Of a stretch of 64,000 nucleotides of DNA, positions 49,931 to 58,705 are shown piece after piece. The translations under genes and the position numbers were made by a program. The notes below the pieces were generated by a model. The model was not told the origin of the DNA and ran no database searches. It saw only the letters and a list, made by a program, of their open reading frames with translations. Source of the stretch: Bacteroidales bacterium. GTDB taxonomy: Bacteria; Bacteroidota; Bacteroidia; Bacteroidales; P3. Numbering within the stretch: the stretch's first letter is position 1; each line of letters begins with the position of its first letter. The stretch covers positions 1 through 64,000 of the forward strand of contig JAFVCA010000027.1 in assembly GCA_017479705.1 (NCBI GenBank), given 5' to 3'.

Positions 49931-50431
49931 ATGAATAACCCGTTAATCAATCCCGGTTTAGGTACGTTTTTCTGGATGCTTGTCTCGTTCGGCGTGCTGG
50001 CATTCATCCTTGGCAAATGGGGCTGGCCAATGCTGCTGAAGGCATTGCAGAAACGCGAAAAGGCTATCGCCGACTCGCTGAACGCCGCCGAAAAGGCCCG
50101 CGAGGAGATGCGCCAGCTCACAGCACACAACGAAGACCTGCTGAGAGAGGCCAAGATGGAGCGCGACGAACTGCTGCGCAACGCCCGCCTAACCAGTGAG
50201 AAAATTGTTGAGGACGCCCGCATCAAGGCTACCGAGGAGGCTGACCGCATCGTAGAAAATGCACGTGAGAGCATTAACTATGAGAAGCTGAAAGCCATGC
50301 ACGATTTGAAGAATCAGATTGCCAACCTCTCGATAGAGATTGCCGAGAAGCTGATGAAGGCAGAACTCTCCGACAAGCAGAACGCCGAGAAGCTGATTCA
50401 GCATGAGCTTGAGCATGCCCACCTCAATTAG
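49931..50431 (+). CDS. atpF: ATP synthase F0 subunit b
   Basis: 166 residues: one N-terminal membrane helix (F-F-W-M-L-V-S-F-G-V-L-A-F-I-L) followed by a long charged coiled coil (A-E-K-A-R-E-E-M-R, A-R-I-K-A-T-E-E-A-D-R-I-V-E-N-A). It forms the peripheral stalk that holds F1 against F0. Standard length. It lies 94 bases after atpE and 42 bases before atpH. Confidence 0.95.
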   Translation: MNNPLINPGLGTFFWMLVSFGVLAFILGKWGWPMLLKALQKREKAIADSLNAAEKAREEMRQLTAHNEDLLREAKMERDELLRNARLTSEKIVEDARIKATEEADRIVENARESINYEKLKAMHDLKNQIANLSIEIAEKLMKAELSDKQNAEKLIQHELEHAHLN

Positions 50432-50473
50432 TCGCAACCCGTTTTTGAAAACAATCATCAGAATACTGTCACC

Positions 50474-51031
50474 GTGCAAGACTATAGAATCAATATAAAT
50501 TACGCAAAGGCCCTCTTTATGCTGGCCGACGAGTTGGGCGAGCAGGACCAGGTGGCTCAGGACATGAGGCTGGTGAATGCCGTCAGCTCGGAGAACAGGG
50601 TGTTCAGCACCGTCTTCCGCAATCCGGAAATCAAGGAGTCGAAGAAGATTGCCATCGTGCGGGACATCTTTGCCCAGCATGTCGGCAAGACAACCATGGC
50701 TTTCTTGGAGTTCGTTGTGCGGAAGAGCCGTTCGGTGAACCTGAGCGGAATCAGCGCGTCGTATCTGGACCTCTATCGCGACAGCCGCAACATCGTGCTG
50801 TCCAAGTTCACCACGGCCACCGAGGTGGATGCCTCCATCAGCGAGACCGTCAGCCAGACTGTGGCCCGCTACACGGGCAAGGAGGTGGAGCTGGTAACAA
50901 AGACGGACCCCAAGATCATTGGGGGCTTCGCCATAGAGTATGACAACAACATCTACGACGCCCGCCTCAGCACCAAGCTTGTCAAGCTCCGTCAGCAGTT
51001 CGACAAGAACGTGTACGAGAGTAAATTGTAA
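50474..51031 (+). CDS. atpH: ATP synthase F1 subunit delta
   Basis: 185 residues with the delta/OSCP pattern: Y-A-K-A-L-F-M-L-A-D-E at the N-terminus and the C-terminal D-P-K-I-I-G-G-F-A-I-E-Y-D-N-N-I-Y-D-A-R-L block. It links the stalk to the alpha subunits. It starts with GTG at 50474; no ATG lies suitably upstream. Confidence 0.93.
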   Translation: MQDYRININYAKALFMLADELGEQDQVAQDMRLVNAVSSENRVFSTVFRNPEIKESKKIAIVRDIFAQHVGKTTMAFLEFVVRKSRSVNLSGISASYLDLYRDSRNIVLSKFTTATEVDASISETVSQTVARYTGKEVELVTKTDPKIIGGFAIEYDNNIYDARLSTKLVKLRQQFDKNVYESKL

Positions 51032-51055
51032 GAAATAAACTAATACAAAAGATAT

Positions 51056-52636
51056 ATGTCAGAAATTAAACCTGCCGAAGTATCGGCGATTCTGAAAAAA
51101 CAATTGGCCGATGTCAATCTGGATGTTGCGCTGGAGGAGGTGGGAACCGTCCTCACCGTAGGCGACGGCATTGCCCGCGTCTATGGGTTGAACAACGCAC
51201 AGGCTGGCGAGTTGGTCGAGTTCGCCTCCGGCGAGCAAGGCATCGTCCAGAACCTCGAAGAAGACAATGTCGGCGTGGTGATGTTGGCCGAGGCCAGCAC
51301 CATCAATGAAGGCGACACGGTGAAACGCACCAAGCGCATTGCCTCCATCCGCGTGGGCGAGGGTCTTGTGGGCCGCGTCATCAACACCATCGGCGAGCCC
51401 ATCGACGGCAAGGGTGCCATCGAGGGCGAGCTCTTCGAGATGCCCATTGAGCGCAAAGCCCCCGGCGTCATCTTCCGTCAGCCCGTCGAGCAGCCCTTGC
51501 AGACCGGCATCAAGGCCATTGACTCCATGATTCCTATCGGACGCGGACAACGTGAGCTCATCATCGGCGACCGCCAGACAGGTAAAACCGCTATCGCTAT
51601 CGACACCATCATCAACCAGAAGAATTTCTATGACGCCGGCGACCCCGTGTATTGCATCTATGTTGCTTGTGGTCAGAAAGGTTCTACCGTCGCCAATATG
51701 GTCAAGAATCTGGAGGAGAAAGGCGCCATGGACTATACCATCGTGGTGGCCGCCACAGCTTCCGACCCCGCAGCCATGCAGTTCTACGCTCCTTTTGCCG
51801 GAGCCGCCATCGGTGAGTATTTCCGCGACACAGGCCGCAACGCACTGGTCATCTACGACGACCTCAGCAAACAGGCTGTGGCCTACCGCGAGGTCTCGTT
51901 GCTTCTCCGTCGCCCGCCGGGACGTGAGGCCTACCCCGGCGATGTGTTCTACCTGCACAGCCGTCTGCTGGAGCGTGCCGCCCGCATCATCCAGAGCGAC
52001 GACATCGCACGCCAGATGAACGACCTGCCCGCTTGCCTGAAAGACAAGGTGAAAGGTGGCGGTTCGCTGACAGCCCTGCCCATCATCGAGACCCAGGCTG
52101 GCGACGTGTCGGCCTATATTCCCACCAACGTCATCTCGATTACCGACGGACAGATATTCCTTGAGACCAACCTCTTCAACTCCGGCATCCGTCCCGCCAT
52201 CAACGTGGGTATCTCGGTGTCGCGCGTAGGCGGTAAGGCTCAGATCAAATCGATGAAGAAGATTGCCGGTACGCTGAAGCTGGACCAAGCCCAGTACCGC
52301 GAGTTGGAGGCCTTCTCCAAGTTCGGCTCCGACCTCGACGCTGCCACCAAGGCAGTGCTGGACAAGGGTGCCCGCAACGTGGAAATCCTCAAGCAGCCGC
52401 AATACAGCCCCATGCCCGTCGAGGACCAGGTGGCCATCATCTACTGCGGCACCAACGGTCTGCTCCAAAAGGTGCCTATCGACAAGGTGCGCAACTTCGA
52501 GAGCGAGTTCCTCTTCTTCCTCCACCAGAACCATGCCGCAATCCTTGAGAACCTCCGCAAGGGGAAACTCGTGGACGAAGACCTTGCAACCCTCAAGAGT
52601 GTTGCACTCGACATGGCTGAGAAATACGCAAAATAA
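51056..52636 (+). CDS. atpA: ATP synthase F1 subunit alpha
   Basis: 526 residues. P-loop [10 protein letters not shown], the alpha signature region [13 protein letters not shown], and the beta-barrel N-terminal domain are intact. Non-catalytic nucleotide-binding subunit of F1. Full length; 24 bases after atpH and six bases before atpG. Confidence 0.97.
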   Translation: MSEIKPAEVSAILKKQLADVNLDVALEEVGTVLTVGDGIARVYGLNNAQAGELVEFASGEQGIVQNLEEDNVGVVMLAEASTINEGDTVKRTKRIASIRVGEGLVGRVINTIGEPIDGKGAIEGELFEMPIERKAPGVIFRQPVEQPLQTGIKAIDSMIPIGRGQRELIIGDRQTGKTAIAIDTIINQKNFYDAGDPVYCIYVACGQKGSTVANMVKNLEEKGAMDYTIVVAATASDPAAMQFYAPFAGAAIGEYFRDTGRNALVIYDDLSKQAVAYREVSLLLRRPPGREAYPGDVFYLHSRLLERAARIIQSDDIARQMNDLPACLKDKVKGGGSLTALPIIETQAGDVSAYIPTNVISITDGQIFLETNLFNSGIRPAINVGISVSRVGGKAQIKSMKKIAGTLKLDQAQYRELEAFSKFGSDLDAATKAVLDKGARNVEILKQPQYSPMPVEDQVAIIYCGTNGLLQKVPIDKVRNFESEFLFFLHQNHAAILENLRKGKLVDEDLATLKSVALDMAEKYAK

Positions 52637-52642
52637 TAAAGT

Positions 52643-53530
52643 ATGGCAAACTTAAAAGAAGTCAGAACCCGTATCGCATCGGTCAGCTCGACGCAGCAAA
52701 TCACGTCGGCCATGAAGATGGTCTCGGCTGCGAAGTTCCGCCGTGCGCAGAATGCCATTGTCGGCATGAGGCCCTATGCCAACCAGCTGGGAGCCATAGC
52801 CGCCGACATCGATACGGGCGACGGCATACAGACCCCCTACCACGAGGTGCGTCGGTTAGACAATGTGCTGCTGGTGGTGGTGACGTCCAACAAAGGCTTG
52901 TGCGGGGCTTTCAACAGCAACGTCATCAAACAGGCCCAAGCACGGATTGACTACTACCACTCCACAGCCACGGCCGAACAGCCCGCACGGCTGTCCATGA
53001 TTACCATCGGCAAGCGTTGCAGCGAGTTTTTCGGCAAGCGTTTCGACAATGTCGTAGGCTCCTATGATGACATGCTCGACAATGCCACATTCGACACCGT
53101 GGCCAAACTGGCCGACGAGGTCATGCAGCAGTTCTGCGACAAGAAATACGACCGAGTAGAGCTGATATACAACCAGTTCAAGAACTCATTGGTGCAGATT
53201 CTCAGCACCGAGCAGTTCCTCCCTATCGTCCCCACGGAGACCTCAAAAAGTGCTGGCCAGGGAGTGGCGAACGACTACATCTACGAGCCCTCCAAGGAGG
53301 CCATCCTCCGCGAGATGATTCCGCTCACGCTCAGGTCTCACTTCTATCGTGTCATCCTCGATTCTCTGGCTTCCGAACATGGTGCCCGCATGAATGCCAT
53401 GCAGAAAGCCACTGACAACGCCACTGAGCTGCTCAAAGAGTTGCGCCTCAGCTACAACAAGGCCCGTCAGGCTGCCATCACCAACGAGATTATCGAAATC
53501 GTTAGCGGCTCCGAGGCTCTGAAAGGGTAG
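52643..53530 (+). CDS. atpG: ATP synthase F1 subunit gamma
   Basis: 295 residues with the typical ends: R-T-R-I-A-S-V-S-S-T-Q-Q-I-T-S-A-M-K-M-V-S at the N-terminus (in shorter pieces), S-N-K-G-L-C-G-A-F-N in the middle, and N-K-A-R-Q-A-A-I-T-N-E-I-I-E-I-V at the C-terminus. It is the rotating central shaft. Last gene of this operon; atpD and atpC are elsewhere, as is usual in Bacteroidota. Confidence 0.96.
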   Translation: MANLKEVRTRIASVSSTQQITSAMKMVSAAKFRRAQNAIVGMRPYANQLGAIAADIDTGDGIQTPYHEVRRLDNVLLVVVTSNKGLCGAFNSNVIKQAQARIDYYHSTATAEQPARLSMITIGKRCSEFFGKRFDNVVGSYDDMLDNATFDTVAKLADEVMQQFCDKKYDRVELIYNQFKNSLVQILSTEQFLPIVPTETSKSAGQGVANDYIYEPSKEAILREMIPLTLRSHFYRVILDSLASEHGARMNAMQKATDNATELLKELRLSYNKARQAAITNEIIEIVSGSEALKG

Positions 53531-53558
53531 ACTTATGTGTGCTCTGAGCATCATTTAA

Positions 53559-53600
53559 CAGCGCATGGGGACGCAAGCCCCCATGCGCTGTATGTTTTTT
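53559..53600 (+). terminator. Terminator after atpG
   Basis: A perfect 12-bp stem (53559-53570 with 53579-53590) is followed by TATGTTTTTT. It ends only 25 bases before the next gene's ATG. Confidence 0.85.
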
Positions 53601-53625
53601 GAAACAAACAATTAGTATCATCAAT

Positions 53626-54888
53626 ATGGAAAAGAAACAAAACTACACCATTCCCATCATTGTGATGTTTCTGCTGTTCTTCATGATAGCATTCGTCACC
53701 AACTTCGCGGGCTCCATGGGAGTCATTGTCAAGAACCAGTTTGGCACCAGCAATGCCGTTGCACAGCTCGGCACCCTGGCCAACTTCATTGCCTACGCCT
53801 GCATGGGCATCCCCGCCGGCATCATCCTGCGACGCAAAGGCTACAAATTCACCTCCCTGCTGGCCGTCACGGTCGGTTTCATCGGCGTGGGCATCCAGTT
53901 CCTCTCCGGCTACGCCGAGAGCTTTGCCGTCTACGTCGCCGGTGCCCTTGTCGCCGGATTCTCCATGTGCCTGCTCAACATCGTTGTCAACCCCATGCTC
54001 AACACCCTTGGCGGTGGCGGCAACCGCGGCAACCAGCTCATCCAGTGGGGTGGCACCATCAACTCCACCGGCGGCACCATCGCCCCCATCCTGCTGGGGT
54101 ACCTCATCGGTGGAGCCGCCAGCCAGGCCTCCGTCAGCGACGCTGCCCCGGCCATGATTATTGCCATGGCCATCTTCGCCGTCGCCTTTGTCGTCATCGT
54201 GCTCACCAAAATCCCCGAACCCCATTTGGAGACAAAAGAGATGCGCGCCGCCAAACAGAAAGACTCCCACTCCCCCCTCAGCTTCCGCCATTTTGTGCTC
54301 GGAGCCATCGCCATCTTCTTCTATGTGGGCGTTGAAGTGGGCATCCCCAACACCGCCAACCTCTACATGACCACTGGCGCCGAAGGCGGCGGCTTAGGAC
54401 TTGGTGCCGACCTCGCCGGCTGGTTTATCGGGGCCTACTGGTTCCTCATGCTCTGCGGCCGTTTCATCGGCGGCTTGCTGGGCAGCAAAGTCTCCTCCAA
54501 AGCCATGCTCTCCACCACGGCCACCATCGCCATCCTCTTCCTGCTCTGCCTCATCTTCATCCCCACCACGGCCACCATCCACCTCCACGGCTCCGACGTG
54601 CCCCTCAAGATTGCCTTTGCCACCCTCTGCGGCCTCTGCACCTCCGTCATGTGGGGCGCCATCTTCAACCTCTCCGCCGAAGGCTTGGGCAAATACACAC
54701 CCATGGCCAGCGGCATCTTCATGGCACTGGTCTGCGGCGGCGGCATCCTGCCGTTCATACAGAATTATGTTGCTGACAGCGTAGGCTACGTGGGCAGCTA
54801 TTGGATTGTCATAGCCGGCTTCGCCTACATCCTCTTCTATGCTCTCTGGGGCAGCAAGAACGTCAACAAAGACATCCCCACCGAATAG
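53626..54888 (+). CDS. Sugar MFS permease (FucP/GluP-like)
   Basis: 420 residues, about 12 membrane helices. The first helix region (F-A-G-S-M-G-V-I-V-K-N-Q-F) and N-P-M-L-N-T-L-G-G-G-G-N-R-G-N are like the fucose/glucose/galactose proton symporters of the MFS. It imports a sugar across the inner membrane; which sugar is unclear. The ATG at 53626 fits the family better than the upstream one at 53599. The strong atpG terminator leaves almost no room for a separate promoter. Confidence 0.87.
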   Translation: MEKKQNYTIPIIVMFLLFFMIAFVTNFAGSMGVIVKNQFGTSNAVAQLGTLANFIAYACMGIPAGIILRRKGYKFTSLLAVTVGFIGVGIQFLSGYAESFAVYVAGALVAGFSMCLLNIVVNPMLNTLGGGGNRGNQLIQWGGTINSTGGTIAPILLGYLIGGAASQASVSDAAPAMIIAMAIFAVAFVVIVLTKIPEPHLETKEMRAAKQKDSHSPLSFRHFVLGAIAIFFYVGVEVGIPNTANLYMTTGAEGGGLGLGADLAGWFIGAYWFLMLCGRFIGGLLGSKVSSKAMLSTTATIAILFLLCLIFIPTTATIHLHGSDVPLKIAFATLCGLCTSVMWGAIFNLSAEGLGKYTPMASGIFMALVCGGGILPFIQNYVADSVGYVGSYWIVIAGFAYILFYALWGSKNVNKDIPTE

Positions 54889-54921
54889 CATCCCTTTCGG
54901 GGCAGCAAGCCCCAAGGATTC

Positions 54922-55437
54922 CTAAAGCCTCTGACGCGAACCAGAATCCCCTCTGCTCAGCGTCGGAGGCTTGTGCTCTTTATAAGCCCTGCGCTCCTCG
55001 TGATTCTTGACGTGGAACTCCTCGCGCTCTGCCCACTCCTCATCGCTAATCTCCAACGCTTTTGCAATCACCTCCTTGGGCGACATCTCTGGATGGTGAT
55101 TCCTGTAGTGCAACTCATGGTGTTTGACCGAGATGGGATATTTCTTTAGCAATGCCATGTACCTATCGTCACTCTGGAACTCGCGCTTCCGCTTATTCTT
55201 GCGAATCTCCTTGAACCACTGCCGCCAAAGGTCGACATAATTGAAATGTACCCAAAAACCGACAAGCGTCCCTATTCCCCACAAGATGCCCGCAACAGCG
55301 ATAATCACCTTGATATAAAATGCCTGGTACATATACTTTACTATCCACAACGGCACCAATCCTAAAAAAATAATAACAAGAAACGCCAGCGTCAACAAGG
55401 CCAACTTAACAGGTGTAGATAATACGGGTTTGCTCAT
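54922..55437 (-). CDS. Small membrane protein of unknown function
   Basis: 171 residues from ATG 55437: two close N-terminal membrane helices (L-A-L-L-T-L-A-F-L-V-I-I-F-L-G, and I-I-A-V-A-G-I-L-W-G-I-G-T-L-V-G), then a highly charged cytoplasmic C-terminus (R-K-N-K-R-K-R-E-F, H-H-E-L-H-Y-R-N-H-H-P-E). The ORF's extension to 55569 reads through hairpin element C and is not coding. No family recognised. It is convergent with the MFS gene. Confidence 0.65.
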   Translation of the reverse strand: MSKPVLSTPVKLALLTLAFLVIIFLGLVPLWIVKYMYQAFYIKVIIAVAGILWGIGTLVGFWVHFNYVDLWRQWFKEIRKNKRKREFQSDDRYMALLKKYPISVKHHELHYRNHHPEMSPKEVIAKALEISDEEWAEREEFHVKNHEERRAYKEHKPPTLSRGDSGSRQRL

Positions 55438-55493
55438 AATTGTTAGAATAATTTGTTTTGTAATGCAATTGTTATTGGCTCTATTTTCATATT

Positions 55494-55632
55494 TGACTGA
55501 TTCTTCAACAGCCTTGGAGAGGCTGAATCTTAATAACCCCACACAAGGAACACAGTGTGGGGTCAACAAAGTCCCTACAAATCAGCGTCTCGGAGAGACG
55601 CGACATGGAGTCTATATGCAAAAAATCAGTCA
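55494..55632. repeat. Multi-hairpin element, copy C (short form, with terminal inverted repeats)
   Basis: Starts TGACTGATTCTT and ends AAAAATCAGTCA, inverted ends matching copy B. Internal hairpins: GCCTTGGAGAGGC, CCCCACAC/GTGTGGGG without the inner 40-base stem of copy B, and GCGTCTC/GAGACGC. Confidence 0.75.
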
Positions 55633-55753
55633 TACCTTATATTAGAGCGTTGCTATTAACGCAAAAACAACCGTGATATTATATACCACAAAAACATTTT
55701 TCCCTCGAAATCTTTTTTTTCAGCATAAAACTTTGTAATCCAAAAAAAAAGCG

Positions 55754-55761
55754 TATCTTTG
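55754..55761 (+). promoter_or_regulatory. -7 box for rpsA
   Basis: TATCTTTG about 108 bases upstream of the rpsA ATG, giving a ~100-base leader that could support S1 autoregulation. Confidence 0.6.
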
Positions 55762-55868
55762 CTCTCCACATTGCGGCGTTCGCATTCCTGCCAATGCGAT
55801 AGAACCCAATGTATTAACCCAAGTTTCACCCGGCTGGCAGGAGCCACAAAAAAACCAAACCCGCACAC

Positions 55869-57668
55869 ATGGATTATAAAAATGTGCAGCCGATAGCAGA
55901 TTTTGACTGGAGTGCTATCGATAAAAAAGAAGAAGTCAACAGCGAAAAGGTCAAACAAATGACCGAGCAGTACGAGCAGACCTTCAAATCATTCACCGAA
56001 CAAGAAGTTATCGAAGGCACCATCGTCAGCATCAGCGACCGCGAGGCCGTTGTCAACATCGGATTCAAGAGCGACGGTGTCATCCCCGCCTCCGAACTCC
56101 GCTACAACCCCGATTTCAAAGTGGGCGACAAGATTGAAGTCTACGTCGAGAGCCAGGAAGACTCCAACGGCCAGCTTCTCCTCTCCCACAAGAAAGCCCG
56201 CATCCTCAAGAGCTGGGAGCGCGTCAACCAGGCCTACGAGAATCAGGAAATCATCACCGGTTATGTCAAGAGCCGCACCAAGGGCGGTCTCATTGTCACC
56301 GTTTTCGACAACATCGAAGCCTTCCTCCCCGGTTCGCAAATCGATGTCAAACCCATCCGCGACTACGACGTCTTTGTCGACAAGAGCATGGAGTTCAAAG
56401 TCGTCAAAATCAATCACGAATACAAGAATGTGGTAGTCTCCCACAAAGCCCTCATCGAGGACGAAATCGAAGCCCAGAAGGCCGAAATCATCAGCCACCT
56501 CGAAAAAGGCCAGGTGCTCGAAGGCACCGTCAAAAACATCACCCCCTATGGTGTCTTCATCGACCTCGGTGGTGTCGACGGTCTCATCCACATCACCGAC
56601 CTCAGCTGGGGCCGTGTCTCCGATCCTAAGGACATCGTCGAACTCGACCAGAAAATCAACGTCGTCATCCTCGACTTCGATGAGGCCAAGCACCGCATCG
56701 CCCTCGGTCTCAAGCAGCTCACTCCTCACCCCTGGGATGCTCTCGATTCTAACCTCAAGGAAGGCGACCATGTCCACGGCAAGGTCGTTGTCATCGCCGA
56801 CTACGGTGCATTTGTCGAGGTGGTTCCCGGCGTCGAAGGTCTCATCCACGTCAGCGAGATGAGCTGGAGCCAGCACCTCCGCAGCGCTCAGGACTTCCTC
56901 AAAGTGGGACAAGAAGTCGAAGCCGTCGTCCTCACCCTCGACCGCGAACAGCGCAAGATGAGCCTCGGCCTCAAGCAGCTCATGCCCGACCCCTGGCTGA
57001 CCATCACCGAGAAATACCCCGTCGGCAGCAAGCACACCGCCGTTGTCCGCAACTTCACCAACTTCGGCATCTTTGTCGAACTTGAAGAAGGCGTTGACGG
57101 CCTCATCCACATCAGCGACCTCAGCTGGAGCAAGAAAATCAAGCACCCCGCCGAGTTCACCAAGATTGGCGACAGCATTGACGTCGTCGTCCTCGAAGTC
57201 GATGCCGAAAACCGCCGTCTCAGCCTCGGCCACAAGCAGCTCGAAGAGAATCCTTGGGACGTCTACGAGTCCCTCTTTGGCGTAGGCACCGTCCACCAAG
57301 GCACCATCTCCAACATCAACGACAAGGGCGCCACCGTCGCTCTCCCCTATGGCGTTGAAGGCTTCGCACCCATGCGTCACCTCGACAAGGAAGACAAGAC
57401 CAAAGCCCGCCAGGGTGAAACCCTCGACTTCAAGGTCATCGAATTCTCCAAAGAGAACAAGAAAATCATCGTCTCCCACACCCGCGTCTTCCAGGATGCC
57501 CTCGACAACGAGCGCCAGAAGAACGAGAACGAGGATGCAAAGAAAGAGCGCGCCACCAAGAAGACCGTCAAGAAAATCACCGAGTCTCTTGAAAAGACCA
57601 CCCTTGGCGACCTCAGCGTCCTTGCCAACCTGAAAGAGGAAATCGAGAAAGAAGAAAGAGGCGAATAA
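55869..57668 (+). CDS. rpsA: 30S ribosomal protein S1
   Basis: 599 residues with six S1 RNA-binding repeats, each with the G-x-V-x-x-I/V...G-A/I-F-V-E/D-L...G-L-I-H-I/V-S/T-D/E pattern (for example G-V-F-I-D-L-G-G-V-D-G-L-I-H-I-T-D and G-A-F-V-E-V-V-P-G-V-E-G-L-I-H-V-S). The C-terminus is lysine/glutamate-rich. It recruits mRNA to the 30S subunit, of special interest in Bacteroidota, where Shine-Dalgarno pairing is little used. Strong terminator downstream. Confidence 0.95.
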   Translation: MDYKNVQPIADFDWSAIDKKEEVNSEKVKQMTEQYEQTFKSFTEQEVIEGTIVSISDREAVVNIGFKSDGVIPASELRYNPDFKVGDKIEVYVESQEDSNGQLLLSHKKARILKSWERVNQAYENQEIITGYVKSRTKGGLIVTVFDNIEAFLPGSQIDVKPIRDYDVFVDKSMEFKVVKINHEYKNVVVSHKALIEDEIEAQKAEIISHLEKGQVLEGTVKNITPYGVFIDLGGVDGLIHITDLSWGRVSDPKDIVELDQKINVVILDFDEAKHRIALGLKQLTPHPWDALDSNLKEGDHVHGKVVVIADYGAFVEVVPGVEGLIHVSEMSWSQHLRSAQDFLKVGQEVEAVVLTLDREQRKMSLGLKQLMPDPWLTITEKYPVGSKHTAVVRNFTNFGIFVELEEGVDGLIHISDLSWSKKIKHPAEFTKIGDSIDVVVLEVDAENRRLSLGHKQLEENPWDVYESLFGVGTVHQGTISNINDKGATVALPYGVEGFAPMRHLDKEDKTKARQGETLDFKVIEFSKENKKIIVSHTRVFQDALDNERQKNENEDAKKERATKKTVKKITESLEKTTLGDLSVLANLKEEIEKEERGE

Positions 57669-57699
57669 CCCCCTCAATCTCGTATCACTCTATCAATAA

Positions 57700-57734
57700 A
57701 ACCGGGGCTCACACCGAGCCCCGGTTCTTTTTTT
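57700..57734 (+). terminator. Terminator after rpsA
   Basis: An 11-bp stem (57700-57710 with 57716-57726) with a five-base loop, followed by CTTTTTTT. Confidence 0.92.
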
Positions 57735-57767
57735 CACCACCCCACACCCTCAATCATTTTTTTTATG

Positions 57768-57775
57768 TATCTTTG
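57768..57775 (+). promoter_or_regulatory. -7 box for the XRE regulator
   Basis: TATCTTTG 33 bases upstream of the ATG at 57809. Confidence 0.6.
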
Positions 57776-57808
57776 CACCCAATTAGCAACAACAAACACC
57801 CCCTACCC

Positions 57809-58033
57809 ATGCCCAACAACATGCAGATACACATAGGCCTCATCATCCGCGACGAGCTGCGACGCCAAGGGCGCACCAACGCCTGGCTGGCCGAGCAAAT
57901 AGGCATCACCCCGCGCGCCCTGCAAAAAATCTTCAACAAACAATCCATCGACACCCAGCAACTCACCACCATCTGCACCGTCCTCCACACCGACCTCTTC
58001 CGCCTCTACTCCGACCTCCTCGCCAACCAATAA
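57809..58033 (+). CDS. Small XRE-type helix-turn-helix regulator
   Basis: 74 residues: I-I-R-D-E-L-R-R-Q-G-R-T-N-A-W-L-A-E-Q-I-G (given in part), I-T-P-R-A-L-Q-K-I-F-N-K-Q-S-I-D as the recognition region, and a helical tail. This is the Cro/CI-type DNA-binding fold without an effector domain. The upstream ATG at 57773 overlaps the -7 box and is rejected; ATG 57821 is an alternative start. It lies ahead of peptide-lipoprotein modules 2 and 3 and could regulate them, but that is only positional inference. Confidence 0.75.
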   Translation: MPNNMQIHIGLIIRDELRRQGRTNAWLAEQIGITPRALQKIFNKQSIDTQQLTTICTVLHTDLFRLYSDLLANQ

Positions 58034-58455
58034 TCCCCCCTCGCGCCGAAAGCCAAAAAAGCAAAAATTCCACCCTCAGAAAGCATTTTTGCAGCCCCAA
58101 AAACCATTTTTTTCCTCATTTTTCATTACCATTTTCACCCACACCGTCATGCTGCTGCCATCCCGTAGCACTCCATGAACCATGGCCCTTCCACGCCCTG
58201 TTGCCAACAATCATACCCAAACAATAGTCACCAACAGCACCTACTCTCAACTATTTACAATTACAACACATGCCCTTTTTGGACACCCCACCATCGTTCA
58301 AAAGAGTGTATTTTTGCAGCCGAAAATAAAGCGGAATGCCGCCTTTTTGCACTTTCCAGACACCTCCACCACCACCATTCCTCACCCATCCTTTCCCCGG
58401 CAACACAAAGCAGTTTTAATTCAAATAATAATCATTAAAAAATCGAAAGGAAAAA
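58034..58455 (+). promoter_or_regulatory. Long spacer with -7 box (58309-58316) for module 2
   Basis: 422 bases with no supported gene. TATTTTTG at 58309-58316 would start a ~135-base leader that is C-rich at first and A-rich just before the peptide ATG, with GAAAGGAAAAA as a weak ribosome-binding sequence. Confidence 0.5.
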
Positions 58456-58635
58456 ATGAAAGAAAACAAAATCTATTGCGCCCCCATTATCGAGGTGCTT
58501 GATGCAAGAGTTGAAAAAGGTTTTGCCGGTTCCCCTGTGATAGAGCCACAACCCGACCCCGTAACCCCTCCCGATGGCGGTTTCGACGCTGGTGGTCAAA
58601 CAGGTTGGTCTGATGGCGGCTACCTGCTCACCTAA
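58456..58635 (+). CDS. Short conserved peptide 2 (R-V-E-x-G-F family)
   Basis: 59 residues; conserved head A-P-I-I-E-V-L-D-A-R-V-E-K-G-F-A-G-S and a proline-, glycine- and aspartate-rich tail (P-P-D-G-G-F-D-A-G-G, W-S-D-G-G). No signal peptide. Of the eight codons that differ from peptide 1 in the block E-V-L-D-A-R-V-E-K-G-F-x-G-S, seven are synonymous, so the protein is under selection. Lipoprotein 2 starts 70 bases downstream. Confidence 0.72.
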   Translation: MKENKIYCAPIIEVLDARVEKGFAGSPVIEPQPDPVTPPDGGFDAGGQTGWSDGGYLLT

Positions 58636-58705
58636 TTGCTCCATGCAACCTCGCGTTTATCAACAAACAAACATTAATTAATCGATTAAAAATCAAAACC
58701 ACACA

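Noticed and set aside
55989-57677. 562-codon minus-strand ORF opposite rpsA
   Set aside because: Acidic low-complexity antisense of the S1 repeats.
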